A stretch of DNA of 64,000 bases. Origin: Planctobacterium sp965279005. GTDB taxonomy: Bacteria > Pseudomonadota > Gammaproteobacteria > Enterobacterales > Alteromonadaceae. Location of the stretch: NCBI GenBank assembly GCA_965279005.1, contig CBDIHK010000024.1:62001-126000 (forward strand), read 5' to 3'. The notes under the pieces are model-generated. The model saw nothing but the letters and a program-made list of their open reading frames with translations, made no database searches and had not been told where the DNA came from. Of this stretch, positions 8,346 through 17,174 are shown in pieces (the stretch's first letter is position 1; each line of letters begins with the position of its first letter). The position numbers and the translations under genes are program-made.

Positions 8346-8983
8346 AGGTACTCCAGCGGCCCTTCGAGTTGCAGCGGGGTAAAGTCAATGCCGTTGACAC
8401 GGAAGTACGCAGTGTCTTGATCGCCGAATTCAGGTTCAAACTTCATAATCAGGCTGAAGGGCGTGATTTCGCCGCTGGAGAAAATAAATACCTGTGGAGG
8501 ATCTGGCCGCTCTTCTTCTTCCTCGCCAATTTCAACGCCTTCTTCAGACACAGATAAGGTTTCATCAAACAAGGTGCCGTCAAACAAGTCCTCGTCTTCA
8601 ACCCAGGGCAGCCCATCCAGTTCCAACTCAAGGCTAAACTCTTGTTCCAACGTCGTTGCTGCGAAAAAAGCTTCGTTATCTATCAGCTGCCAATTCTGAT
8701 CTTCATCGAGCATTAAAAAGTGGTAGCTATTTTCCTCTTGCTCCACCCTCAAGCCCAGCTCCACTTGATTTAAAATCGCATAATCTGAAGCCATATCAAA
8801 CACAACCTGGAAACGTCGTGCTTGTTTTTCCAGGTCATCTGAGCCGCTTGGTGGGTTGAAGCTGAGCATCACGATCATTGCCGAGACCCCAATAATCACC
8901 AGGACAACCATTAACTCAATCAGAGAGAAACCACTGCATTTAAGGTTTGGTAGTTTCAGTTTAGGTGTCGTTGTGGCGAACAT
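8342..8983 (-). CDS. gspH: Type II secretion minor pseudopilin GspH with acidic insert
   Basis: 213 residues. The prepilin motif SGFSLIELMVVLVIIG is preceded by an 17-residue leader, longer than in the other pseudopilins here. The body follows the GspH pattern (LEKQARRFQVVFDMASDYAI). A strongly acidic stretch at about residues 128-163, with roughly half of its residues Asp or Glu and a run of five Glu, is not an expected part of the core fold and makes the protein long for the family (usually about 150-195). It lies 22 bp after gspG. Confidence 0.9.
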   Translation of the reverse strand: MFATTTPKLKLPNLKCSGFSLIELMVVLVIIGVSAMIVMLSFNPPSGSDDLEKQARRFQVVFDMASDYAILNQVELGLRVEQEENSYHFLMLDEDQNWQLIDNEAFFAATTLEQEFSLELELDGLPWVEDEDLFDGTLFDETLSVSEEGVEIGEEEEERPDPPQVFIFSSGEITPFSLIMKFEPEFGDQDTAYFRVNGIDFTPLQLEGPLEYL

Positions 8984-9005
8984 GGGTAGGGGATTTTGGG
9001 GTTGC

Positions 9006-9431
9006 TTAATCTAGGTAATCGTTGATATTCCAGTTACCCACGTCATCGTCGGTGCCTGGTTGGCCATCTGGGCCATTGCTGAAAATATCAATTGTGCCCA
9101 TTTCCCCAGGGTTCATTAATTGGTATTCATTGCCCCAAGGATCGGCTGGCAGGCGCTTTATGAAGCCATCTGCAGGGAAATTGCGAGGGATGGGATCTAT
9201 GCTTGATGCCGTTACCAGCGCTTCCAAGCCCTGTTCTGTAGTTGGGAACACATTGTTGCGCAACTTATACATTTCCAAGGCACTTTCAAGTTGTTGGATG
9301 TCTATTGCCGCTTTTTTCAAGCGCGCTTCATCCGTTTGACCAAGGATATTAGGTGCTATGATGGCAGTCATGATGCCGATGATCAGGATAACGACCATTA
9401 CCTCAATTAAGCTGAAACCTTTGTTATTCAC
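9006..9431 (-). CDS. gspG: Type II secretion major pseudopilin GspG
   Basis: 141 residues, the main subunit of the pseudopilus. The N-terminus MNNKGFSLIEVMVVILIIGI carries a short leader, the cleavage site before F and the invariant Glu5. The C-terminal region FSNGPDGQPGTDDDVGNWN is the calcium-binding loop typical of GspG. An AGGAGAA sequence stands about 6 bases before the ATG, the best ribosome site in the operon, matching the high dose expected for a major subunit. Confidence 0.97.
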   Translation of the reverse strand: MNNKGFSLIEVMVVILIIGIMTAIIAPNILGQTDEARLKKAAIDIQQLESALEMYKLRNNVFPTTEQGLEALVTASSIDPIPRNFPADGFIKRLPADPWGNEYQLMNPGEMGTIDIFSNGPDGQPGTDDDVGNWNINDYLD

Positions 9432-9444
9432 ATTTATTCTCCTT

Positions 9445-10659
9445 TTAAACTATCGAGTTCATAGACACGATAGGCAGTAGTATGGCTATCACTATAAAAA
9501 ACACTATCCCGGCCATTACCAGTATTAACATTGGGCTTAGGACGCTTAGCGCGACATTCACCTGCATTTCAAATTCACGATCCTGGTTGTTGGCCGCACG
9601 GGCCAGCATCTGTTGTAGCTCGCCACTTTTTTCGCCAGATGCAATCATATGCATCATCATGGGGGGGAAAACTTTTGTCTTGCCAAGTGCCATTTTCAAA
9701 CTAGATCCTTCTTGCACCATCACCGCTGATTCGAGGATCAGTTTTTTGATATAGTCATTTAACAAGACTTGACCGGATATACGCATGCCTTCCAATATGG
9801 GCACTGCACTTGCGGTCAGTATGCTCAAGGTACTGGCAAAGCGAGAGGTATTTAATCCCCTGATCACGCGGCCAAATACCGGCACACCTAACAGGCGTTG
9901 GTGTACCCTTAAACGGAAACCATCGTTCTTCATTAAGCGCTGGAACAGTAAAACAATGGCTATTACGCCAGCTACTGTGTGCAAGATATAGGCTTTTACC
10001 CAGTCACTTAATGAAATCAGGAATTGGGTTATTGCGGGCAGCTCTTGGCCCATGTTGTCAAATTGCCCAACAATTTTAGGCACCACATAGGTAAGCAACA
10101 GGGTTACGATAATCATGGCCACAAACACCATAATGGTGGGGTATACCATGGCTTGTACAATTTTACTTTGGGTGTGTTGTTTTTTTTCGGTGTAATCAGC
10201 TAGGCGTTCAAGTACGGTATCCAGGTGCCCTGACTTTTCGCCGGCGGCCACCATTGCCCGGTAAAGCTGGTCAAAGATATAGGGAAACTCGGCCATGGCT
10301 TCGGCGAGGCTGTGGCCTTCTACCACTTTGCTACGCACCGCCATCATCATGTTTTTTTGCCGTGGCTTTTCGGATTGCTCGGCAACAGCGAGCAGTGCTT
10401 CTTCAAGCGGAAGCGCTGACTCCACAAGGGTGGCTAACTGGCGGGTTAGCAGTGCCAGGTCGCTAGCGGAAATTTTGGGTTTAAATAATTGGAATCCTTT
10501 TGAGACCCGCTGTTCTTTAACAGCGGCCGGTTCAACCTCGAGGGGAATTAAGCCTTTTTCCCTAAGTTGTTGCCTTATTTGCCGAGGGTTGTCACCCTCA
10601 AGGATGCCATCAACCTGTTTACCATTGCCCTTGAGCGCTTTGTAACCGAAAGCTGCCAC
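9445..10659 (-). CDS. gspF: Type II secretion inner-membrane protein GspF
   Basis: 404 residues with two repeated T2SSF cytoplasmic domains (about 70-195 and 275-395) and three membrane spans (about 170-190, 220-240 and 375-398). The family strings GEKSGHLDTVLERLADY and SGEKSGELQQMLARAA are present, one per domain. GspF is the polytopic platform protein that sits above the GspE hexamer. It starts 1 bp after gspE ends. Confidence 0.96.
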   Translation of the reverse strand: MAAFGYKALKGNGKQVDGILEGDNPRQIRQQLREKGLIPLEVEPAAVKEQRVSKGFQLFKPKISASDLALLTRQLATLVESALPLEEALLAVAEQSEKPRQKNMMMAVRSKVVEGHSLAEAMAEFPYIFDQLYRAMVAAGEKSGHLDTVLERLADYTEKKQHTQSKIVQAMVYPTIMVFVAMIIVTLLLTYVVPKIVGQFDNMGQELPAITQFLISLSDWVKAYILHTVAGVIAIVLLFQRLMKNDGFRLRVHQRLLGVPVFGRVIRGLNTSRFASTLSILTASAVPILEGMRISGQVLLNDYIKKLILESAVMVQEGSSLKMALGKTKVFPPMMMHMIASGEKSGELQQMLARAANNQDREFEMQVNVALSVLSPMLILVMAGIVFFIVIAILLPIVSMNSIV

Positions 10660-10660
10660 G

Positions 10661-12214
10661 TTATTCCTCCCTGGTGACGCGCAGCACTTCTTCTAGTGTG
10701 GTTATGCCTTGCAACACTTTTTGGCAACCGTCATCGCGGATGCTAGGGGTAAATTTCCTGATGTGCTTTTCTATCGCTTGTTCACCCCGGCCATTGTGCA
10801 CTAGATCCCGGATATGTTCGTCGACGATTAGCAGCTCATGGATGCCGGTACGGCCACGGTAGCCAGTATGGTTACAGGCAATACAGCCTTTGGCACTGTG
10901 GATCTTGTAATTGTTGTGATCTGCAACATCAATACCCAGCACCTTGGCTTCTTGTTCGGTTGGAGTATGGGGTTCGCAGCACTCTTGGCACAGGGTACGT
11001 ACCAGTCGCTGTGACAAGACAGCAAGCAAGCTCGACGATAACAAAAAGGGCTCAATTCCCATATCCTCGAGACGGGTAATGGCACCGGCAGCAGTGTTGG
11101 TGTGTAAAGTTGACAGCACTAGGTGGCCGGTTAAACTGGCTTGCACACCAATTTGTGCGGTTTCTAAATCCCGGATCTCACCCACCATCACCACATCGGG
11201 ATCCTGCCTCAAGATTGCCCTGAGACCGCGGGCAAAGGTCATATCTACCTTGGTATTAACCTGGGTTTGGCCAACACCCTGTAAATCGAATTCGATGGGA
11301 TCCTCAACGGTGAGGATATTGCGGTCTTTTGAGTTTATTTCTGATAGACCGGCATAGAGCGTGGTACTTTTACCGGAACCGGTGGGGCCGGTAACTAGAA
11401 TGATGCCGTGAGGCTTACGGATAAGGTCGGAAAAATATTCCCGGTTTTTGGCGGTCATACCCAAATCTTTCAAATCCAACCTAGCATTATTTTTGTCCAA
11501 CAAACGCAATACTACGCGCTCGCCGTGGCCGGTTGGCATGGTACTGACCCTAACATCGACCGCGCGCCCAGCAATGCGCAAAGTGATCCTTCCATCTTGC
11601 GGCACACGTTTTTCCGCGATATCCAGCTTTGCCATTACCTTTATACGGGACACTAGCATTGAAGCTAGCTTGCGGTTGGGTTTCAAAATCTCCCTTAGCA
11701 CGCCGTCAACGCGGAACCGAACTGTAAGCTGGGTTTCAAAAGTCTCTACATGGATATCGGAGGCACCTTCTTTGATTGCTTCGCCCAGCATGGCATTGAT
11801 CAATTTGATAATTGGCGCGTCGTCTTCGCTTTCGAGCAGATCTTCGGTTTCAGGTAACTCATCGGCCAAAGTTAGTAGGTCTGTTTCATTACCTATGTCT
11901 TCCATCAGCTGCTTTGCTGCTGATGTGTCCCTTTGGTAAGCATCAGTAAGCAGTTGTTCAAATTTCCCAGTGTCTACCTCTATCGCTTCGAAAGAGACTG
12001 CGGCAAACCGACGCACTTCTGCAAAGGTGCCCAGCTGGGTTTGATCGGTAAAGTACACCTTTGCAGGTTCGCTTTCCCTATCCAGCAGTACTTGGTGCCG
12101 CTTTGCATAACCAAAAGATAGCTGCTCCGCGTGCTCATGCCCTTCTTCAACTTCGTTTTCTGGTTCGGCTGTTGCGGCTTGCTGGTCAACAGACGGTTCC
12201 TGTACCTCAGCCAT
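10661..12214 (-). CDS. gspE: Type II secretion ATPase GspE
   Basis: 517 residues. The order is an acidic N-terminal tail, the N1E/N2E domains that contact GspL, then the ATPase core: Walker A GPTGSGKST at about 275-283, the Asp box, Walker B in DPDVVMVGEIRD and the His box TGHLVLSTLHTN. A tetracysteine zinc module is intact (CQEC ... CIAC), as in GspE and unlike many PilB proteins. It powers pseudopilus assembly in the cytoplasm. It lies 2 bp from gspD. Confidence 0.97.
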   Translation of the reverse strand: MAEVQEPSVDQQAATAEPENEVEEGHEHAEQLSFGYAKRHQVLLDRESEPAKVYFTDQTQLGTFAEVRRFAAVSFEAIEVDTGKFEQLLTDAYQRDTSAAKQLMEDIGNETDLLTLADELPETEDLLESEDDAPIIKLINAMLGEAIKEGASDIHVETFETQLTVRFRVDGVLREILKPNRKLASMLVSRIKVMAKLDIAEKRVPQDGRITLRIAGRAVDVRVSTMPTGHGERVVLRLLDKNNARLDLKDLGMTAKNREYFSDLIRKPHGIILVTGPTGSGKSTTLYAGLSEINSKDRNILTVEDPIEFDLQGVGQTQVNTKVDMTFARGLRAILRQDPDVVMVGEIRDLETAQIGVQASLTGHLVLSTLHTNTAAGAITRLEDMGIEPFLLSSSLLAVLSQRLVRTLCQECCEPHTPTEQEAKVLGIDVADHNNYKIHSAKGCIACNHTGYRGRTGIHELLIVDEHIRDLVHNGRGEQAIEKHIRKFTPSIRDDGCQKVLQGITTLEEVLRVTREE

Positions 12215-12216
12215 GG

Positions 12217-14259
12217 CTAATCCTTATCCTTGTTTTGCTCTTCAAGGTATTCTTCGAACGACGGTGGCAAGGCCAGGGAATCATCCCACTCTGGCAGCAC
12301 CGGTGTATCTGTATAGGGCATTAACGGCACGCCATCTTCTTCCCGCTTGAGTTGCTCGGCACGGATGAAGTTGTATTTGCGCTGGCTAATCTGGTTCATG
12401 GTGAAACCATCCCTGATGATGGTAGGGCGGATAAACACCATCAGGTTGCGCTTGCGTTTGCTGGTAGTGGTGGACTTAAAGATATTGCCTATGAAAGGAA
12501 TATCACCCAATAATGGCACTTTGGAGACACTTTCTTGTACATCATCATCGATCAAACCGCCCAATACTATAGTGCCGCCGTCGTCGGCCATGACGGTCGT
12601 CTTAATTTCGCGTTTGTTGATGGCAATATCGACTGATGTTGCACCACTGACACTGGAAACTTCTTGTTCAATGGTCAGCTGAACTGCAGTGCCTTCGTTT
12701 ATTTGTGGCGTTACTTTCAACTTGATACCGACTTCTTTGCGGTCAACCGTGGTGAAGGGGTTGCCGTTGTTGGAACTAGACGTCGAGCCGGTAATGATCG
12801 GCACTTCCTGTCCAACGATAAAGAAAGCTTCTTCATTGTCCATGGTGGTTAGGTGTGGTGTTGCCAGGATATTGGAGTTAGTGTCGCTGCTCACTGCTTG
12901 CAGTATCGCGCCCCAATCATCTTTCACTGCACCCACTAAGAAGCCATTGACGTTGCCCAGTAGTTGTGCGAGCAAGTCGGTATTACCTTCGCGTGTTTCC
13001 TGGACTTCAGTAGCTGTGCCTGTTTCTGAACCGATAACGTTATTAGTGATGACTTCGTCCTGTGCGGCATCTATGGCAACACCGAGTGAGCCAATCGGTA
13101 CCAGGCCATTGGTAAACTGCTGGCCACCGCCAGCTTCAGTTGCCCATTGGATACCCAGGGTTGTGCCATCGCTTTCCAGCATTTCAACGATGATTGCTTC
13201 TACTTGCACTTGTGCCCGGCGCACGTCTAACTGGCGGATCACTTCTTCAAGTGAGGCCATCATGTCAGGTTCTGCGGTGATAACCAGGGAGTTGGAGTCA
13301 ATATGGGCGTCTATGCTGATGTCGCGGTTAGTATTGCGGCGTCGGTTGCTGCCTGTGCCCCCGCCTTGTTCCTCGGCGGAAATACTGGCACTGACACCTT
13401 GCAGCACCTTAACCAAATCCTCTGCTTTGGCGTAGTTTAAGAAAATAACCCGTGTATTGCCATTGGTCTCTAGCTCTTTATCAAGGCGCGTGATCAGGTT
13501 GATAATCCGTTGTCTGGCCTTGATATCACCGCTTACTATGACGCTGTTTGTACGGTCATCGGCAACCACTTTGGGTTCTAGGTTGGCAGGGGTATTGGGT
13601 TTACCGGCTGATTTATTGATGCTGTCAAGGATGCGCACCATTTCCGATGCAGATGCAAAGCGCAATTTTACAATTTGCACTTCCCTGTCTCCGGCTTTGT
13701 CTACCCGTTCGATAATTTCTGCCAACCGGTTAACCACAGCTGCGCGGCCGGTCAACATCATGACGTTCGAAGGATCGTGGCTAATGACATTACCACCACC
13801 GGCTTGGTCGTTGAGCTGACGTAATATAGGGGCTAGTTCCCGTACCGGGACGCTGTAGACGGGAACCACCCGGGTGATCATTTCATCGCCGTCAAATAGC
13901 TGGCCGTCTACTACCGGGATATTGGACGTCTTGGCATCCTTATCACGTACTACTTTAAGTACGCCTGAGGGCATTTCTACAACTGCAAAGCCATACACTT
14001 GTAAGACATTCAGGAAAAACTGGTAATACTGCTCTTCACTGAGTAGGTCGTAACTACGGACCGTTATCTTTCCCCTCACGTTTGGATCAACAATTATCGT
14101 GCGTTGCAGGTTTTTGCCAACAATATTGATGAATTCCGTGATTTCCGTGCCTTTGAAATTTGGGGAGTATTCGGCTGCCGACACATAGACACTGTTTGGT
14201 ATCATAGCGCCCATGGCTAACCCAAGCAGTGCATATCGGATTTGGCGTAGTTGCCTCAT
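12217..14259 (-). CDS. gspD: Type II secretion outer-membrane secretin GspD
   Basis: 680 residues. A signal peptide (about 1-28, ending VSA) precedes the N0 domain (FKGTEITEFINIVGKNL) and N1-N3 ring domains, with an Asn/Arg/Gly linker in N3 (GGGTGSNRRRNTNRD), then the secretin barrel with VPLLGDIPFIGNIFKST near 600. It forms the outer-membrane gate for folded exoproteins. The acidic C-terminal tail (YLEEQNKDKD) may be the S-domain for a pilotin, but no gspS gene is in view. Confidence 0.97.
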   Translation of the reverse strand: MRQLRQIRYALLGLAMGAMIPNSVYVSAAEYSPNFKGTEITEFINIVGKNLQRTIIVDPNVRGKITVRSYDLLSEEQYYQFFLNVLQVYGFAVVEMPSGVLKVVRDKDAKTSNIPVVDGQLFDGDEMITRVVPVYSVPVRELAPILRQLNDQAGGGNVISHDPSNVMMLTGRAAVVNRLAEIIERVDKAGDREVQIVKLRFASASEMVRILDSINKSAGKPNTPANLEPKVVADDRTNSVIVSGDIKARQRIINLITRLDKELETNGNTRVIFLNYAKAEDLVKVLQGVSASISAEEQGGGTGSNRRRNTNRDISIDAHIDSNSLVITAEPDMMASLEEVIRQLDVRRAQVQVEAIIVEMLESDGTTLGIQWATEAGGGQQFTNGLVPIGSLGVAIDAAQDEVITNNVIGSETGTATEVQETREGNTDLLAQLLGNVNGFLVGAVKDDWGAILQAVSSDTNSNILATPHLTTMDNEEAFFIVGQEVPIITGSTSSSNNGNPFTTVDRKEVGIKLKVTPQINEGTAVQLTIEQEVSSVSGATSVDIAINKREIKTTVMADDGGTIVLGGLIDDDVQESVSKVPLLGDIPFIGNIFKSTTTSKRKRNLMVFIRPTIIRDGFTMNQISQRKYNFIRAEQLKREEDGVPLMPYTDTPVLPEWDDSLALPPSFEEYLEEQNKDKD

Positions 14260-14278
14260 ATTGGGATCCTTAATCTTC

Positions 14279-15229
14279 TTATGGCTCTGGCAGCTCTAGG
14301 TTGAGGGTCATCAGGTCACCTTTACGCGACACCGTAAGCTGCAGTGCGTCAGCTCCCCTCAACATCTTCATAGCTTCCATAGATTGTTTTATATCAGTTA
14401 GGTCTAGACCGTTAATTTCGGTTAGTACGTCATTTGCTTGCAGTCCCGCTGCTTGAAACAAAGCAGGGTCACGTCCGGGGTTGACTCTATAGCCAACAAT
14501 CTTTCCTTCAGCCCTATGGGGCTGGATGGCGATAAAATCAGTGAATTTATTTGGGGCTGTACGCAGTTGTTGCGCCGCTACCGCTGATTCTTGGTTGAGG
14601 GTGCGCATTTCTTCGACAGCCCGCCTCGAAGCACTAGCAGGGCGGTTGGCCATGTTATTGTTTGTGTTTACGGTTGTTGGCCTGTTGGCGGTTTGTGCTT
14701 GCACCGCTGCCTCAAATTCCACGCCGTCAAGCATCAATGTTTCCATACGGCCACCGTTATTGATGATGATCCGGTCTGCAAATACTTCATGGACGGTCGC
14801 CCGGGTACCATCTACGGCATCACCAATGCCGTAGGTATTTTGGCTACCTCGATGTTCAATGATGGCGGCCCCATCCTGGCTGTTGGTACTGGCCACCAGG
14901 CCGGTCAGGGTTAATTGTAAGTTGGTTTCAGGCGCATCCTGTACCACCGGTTCTTCTTTCACCGGTTCCTTGCCTAGTTCACCAAATAGGTTGAGCCGTT
15001 GGATGGCGCCAATGTTGGCGCTCTGGCTGGTTTGGCGGCTAACTGAAGTTGTCGTCATTCCCACAGAGGTTTTTGCTTGTTCGGGAGTGGGTACAAGTTT
15101 CCAAATTAGTTCCGCTGCAAACCACAGCAAATAGAGCGACAACAGGATAGTTACCGCTAAATTGGCTTGCTTTTGGTATTGTGGCGCGATGCCCTTAATT
15201 TTGTCTAAATTTAACGATGTAACTGCCAT
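14279..15229 (-). CDS. gspC: Type II secretion protein C (GspC)
   Basis: 316 residues: one membrane span (about 25-45), a periplasmic homology region (LFGELGKEP ... LTLTGLVAS ... YGIGDAVDGTRATVHEVFADRIIINNGG) and a C-terminal PDZ domain (about 230-312, IVGYRVNPGRDPALFQAAGLQANDVLTEIN split over the fold). GspC links the inner-membrane platform to the GspD secretin. It is the first gene of the minus-strand operon; its promoter must lie in the 298-bp gap shared with hslR. Confidence 0.95.
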   Translation of the reverse strand: MAVTSLNLDKIKGIAPQYQKQANLAVTILLSLYLLWFAAELIWKLVPTPEQAKTSVGMTTTSVSRQTSQSANIGAIQRLNLFGELGKEPVKEEPVVQDAPETNLQLTLTGLVASTNSQDGAAIIEHRGSQNTYGIGDAVDGTRATVHEVFADRIIINNGGRMETLMLDGVEFEAAVQAQTANRPTTVNTNNNMANRPASASRRAVEEMRTLNQESAVAAQQLRTAPNKFTDFIAIQPHRAEGKIVGYRVNPGRDPALFQAAGLQANDVLTEINGLDLTDIKQSMEAMKMLRGADALQLTVSRKGDLMTLNLELPEP

Positions 15230-15527
15230 CTACTAATTACGCTGTCTCTACATGACCCATGGTCAACCGGCTGCCAGGTATTTTGACCTGTTCGATTGGA
15301 ATTGCACATCATAGTCAGTCATGAATGGGGGTACAACTCTAATCCTTGTTAATTGCAAAAAAATAACAAGCCAATTGGGGGGCTGTGTTTACAATTCCGC
15401 TTTCGGCTATTAATTTTTCCTGATTTTGCACAAGGCTAAAATAGCGAATTTGAATTCAAGCTGAACATCTATGGTAGAATGTGCGTATTTCTTACTAGTA
15501 GCAGTTGAAAAAATATTAAGGGGACGT
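15230..15527. promoter_or_regulatory. Divergent promoter region gspC / hslR
   Basis: A 298-bp gap between two divergent operons. For hslR a TTGAAT (15450-15455) and TAGAAT (15475-15480) pair with a 19-bp spacer is a possible sigma-70 promoter, with AAGGGGA before the ATG at 15528 as ribosome site. On the gspC side TTGACC-like sequence lies near 15270, without a convincing -10. No strong palindrome was seen. The presence of promoters is inferred from gene orientation; the exact boxes are weak. Confidence 0.4.
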
Positions 15528-15920
15528 ATGGGCGAACGAAAACCATTAGAGGTTCGTCTGGACAAATGGTTGTGGGCAGCGCGTTTTTTCAAGACCCGGA
15601 GCCTTTCACGGGAGGCGGTCAATGCGGGCAAGGTGCATTATAACGGCCAGCGCAGTAAACCAGGTAAACAAGTGGAAGCCGGGGCGGTGATACTTGTGCC
15701 CCAGGGCTTTGATCATAAAGAAGTGGTGGTGCTTGGCCTTAGCGATAAACGTTTATCAGCGCCATTGGCCCAGCAGCTATACCGCGAAACAGACGAAAGC
15801 GCGCAAAAACGGGCATTGAACCAAGCTGCGAGGAAACTAAACACCTTTCACAATCCAAGGCCGGAGCACAGGCCTGATAAGAAACAGCGCCGTGAACTCA
15901 TCAAATTAAAGCACAAATAA
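15528..15920 (+). CDS. hslR: Heat-shock protein Hsp15 (HslR), S4-domain RNA-binding
   Basis: 130 residues. The S4 domain starts at once: LEVRLDKWLWAARFFKTR, then VNAGKVHYNGQRSKPGKQV, followed by a basic C-terminal helix RPDKKQRRELIKLKHK. Hsp15 binds stalled 50S subunits carrying nascent peptidyl-tRNA and helps recycle them. The frame is open 19 codons further upstream, but the ATG at 15528 has an AAGGGGA ribosome site and aligns with E. coli HslR. It precedes hslO by 45 bp, the usual heat-shock pair. Confidence 0.95.
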   Translation: MGERKPLEVRLDKWLWAARFFKTRSLSREAVNAGKVHYNGQRSKPGKQVEAGAVILVPQGFDHKEVVVLGLSDKRLSAPLAQQLYRETDESAQKRALNQAARKLNTFHNPRPEHRPDKKQRRELIKLKHK

Positions 15921-15965
15921 GCTTGTGTAAAATTCAGCGATAAAGATAGATAGGCTCCTAATTAC

Positions 15966-16853
15966 ATGGAAAACTTTGACCAGTTATACAGATTCCTTTT
16001 CACCAAAGCCAAAGTCCGTGGCGAACTCGTCCGGTTAGAGCATTCACTGCAATCAGTGTTGGCGGCGCAGGACTACCCGGCACCCATCAAACAACTTTTG
16101 GCAGAATTAATGGCGGCGACCAGCTTGCTGACAGCAACATTGAAGTTTGATGGCGAAATTAGCTTGCAAGTGCAAAGCGAAGGGCCGCTAAAATATGCGG
16201 TTGTGCACGGTAGTAGTGAGCAGGCCCTGCGTGGCGTTGCCAAGTGGCAGGGGGACATGTCTGGCCTCAGTTTGAGGCAAATGGCACCAAAAGGCTTGCT
16301 AGCCATCAATATTATCCCAGAACAGGGTGAGCGCTACCAAGGTATAGTTGCGTTGGACAAGGATACTTTGGCGCAGTGCCTGGAAGGCTATTTCTACCAG
16401 TCTGAACAATTACCAACGAAAATACTGTTGCACACCACTATGGGAGAAAGCACCCAGCTAGTATCAGGTATGTTGTTGCAGGTGATCCCAGAGTCAGCCG
16501 CCAGCTCACATGACCAAGAAAATGAAGACTTTATGCGGCTGTGCATGCTAACGGATACCCTTACCCCCGAAGAAGCGACTCTACTGCCGGCGCAGGATAT
16601 ATTGCACAGGTTGTACCACGAAGAAGATGTTGAAGTGTTTGCACCGACAGACGTCAGCTTTAGCTGCACTTGCAGCCGGGACAAGTGCGTATCGGCATTG
16701 CGTGGTATGGATAAGCAGGAATTGCTGCAGATCGTCGCAGAAGAACAAACAGTTAAAATGAATTGCCAATACTGCCACCAGGAATATGCATTTGACGCCA
16801 TTGATATAGAAGCGATGTTTACGGGCGCTGTTGCCGAGCAGCGCAACCAATAA
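15966..16853 (+). CDS. hslO: Redox-regulated chaperone Hsp33
   Basis: 295 residues. Hsp33 is a cytoplasmic holdase switched on by oxidation. The C-terminal zinc switch is complete: CTC, 30 residues, then CQYC, plus an extra cysteine in SRDKC. The N-terminal folded core shows AELMAATSLLTATLKFDGEISLQ and the central LRGVAKWQGDM. It lies downstream of hslR, probably in one transcript, and a hairpin follows its stop. Confidence 0.96.
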   Translation: MENFDQLYRFLFTKAKVRGELVRLEHSLQSVLAAQDYPAPIKQLLAELMAATSLLTATLKFDGEISLQVQSEGPLKYAVVHGSSEQALRGVAKWQGDMSGLSLRQMAPKGLLAINIIPEQGERYQGIVALDKDTLAQCLEGYFYQSEQLPTKILLHTTMGESTQLVSGMLLQVIPESAASSHDQENEDFMRLCMLTDTLTPEEATLLPAQDILHRLYHEEDVEVFAPTDVSFSCTCSRDKCVSALRGMDKQELLQIVAEEQTVKMNCQYCHQEYAFDAIDIEAMFTGAVAEQRNQ

Positions 16854-16867
16854 CCATCCCCTTAAAC

Positions 16868-16899
16868 CAGCAAGCCTGTGTTTCGCAACAGGCTCGCTG
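16868..16899 (+). terminator. Hairpin terminator after hslO
   Basis: Arms at 16868-16879 and 16888-16899 pair over 12 positions with one A/C mismatch (core AGCCTGT / ACAGGCT), with an 8-nt loop. It begins 15 bp after the hslO stop. The tract behind it (TCACTTCAAGCTTTCAATTT) is T-rich but not a clean U run, so efficiency is uncertain. Confidence 0.6.
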
Positions 16900-17174
16900 T
16901 CACTTCAAGCTTTCAATTTAAAAAAGAATATTTATTCCAACTATGTTTGGCTCAAATCCTGTTGTTGTGCCGCTCCAGAAGTATCAATAACCAGGGATTA
17001 ATAATAAATATGCATTATACCCGTAATTAAATTACAGAATGAGTGTAATTTATGAGCTCTGTTATAGTGGTCGTGCCAATATTTATATTGCTATAAGGCT
17101 CTATAAATGTAGAATTGCGCGAATTTTATAATTCTGTAACCAAAACAGAAATATTACATAACGGAGCCCTACAA
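16900..17174 (+). promoter_or_regulatory. Upstream region of pckA
   Basis: The hslO-pckA gap is 321 bp in all. After the hslO hairpin the sequence is AT-rich, with many TATA-like stretches between 16980 and 17100, and must contain the pckA promoter. No box pair, palindrome or clear CRP site stood out. An in-frame TTG at 17115 extends the pckA frame, but the segment up to 17174 does not resemble a PckA N-terminus. Confidence 0.35.
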
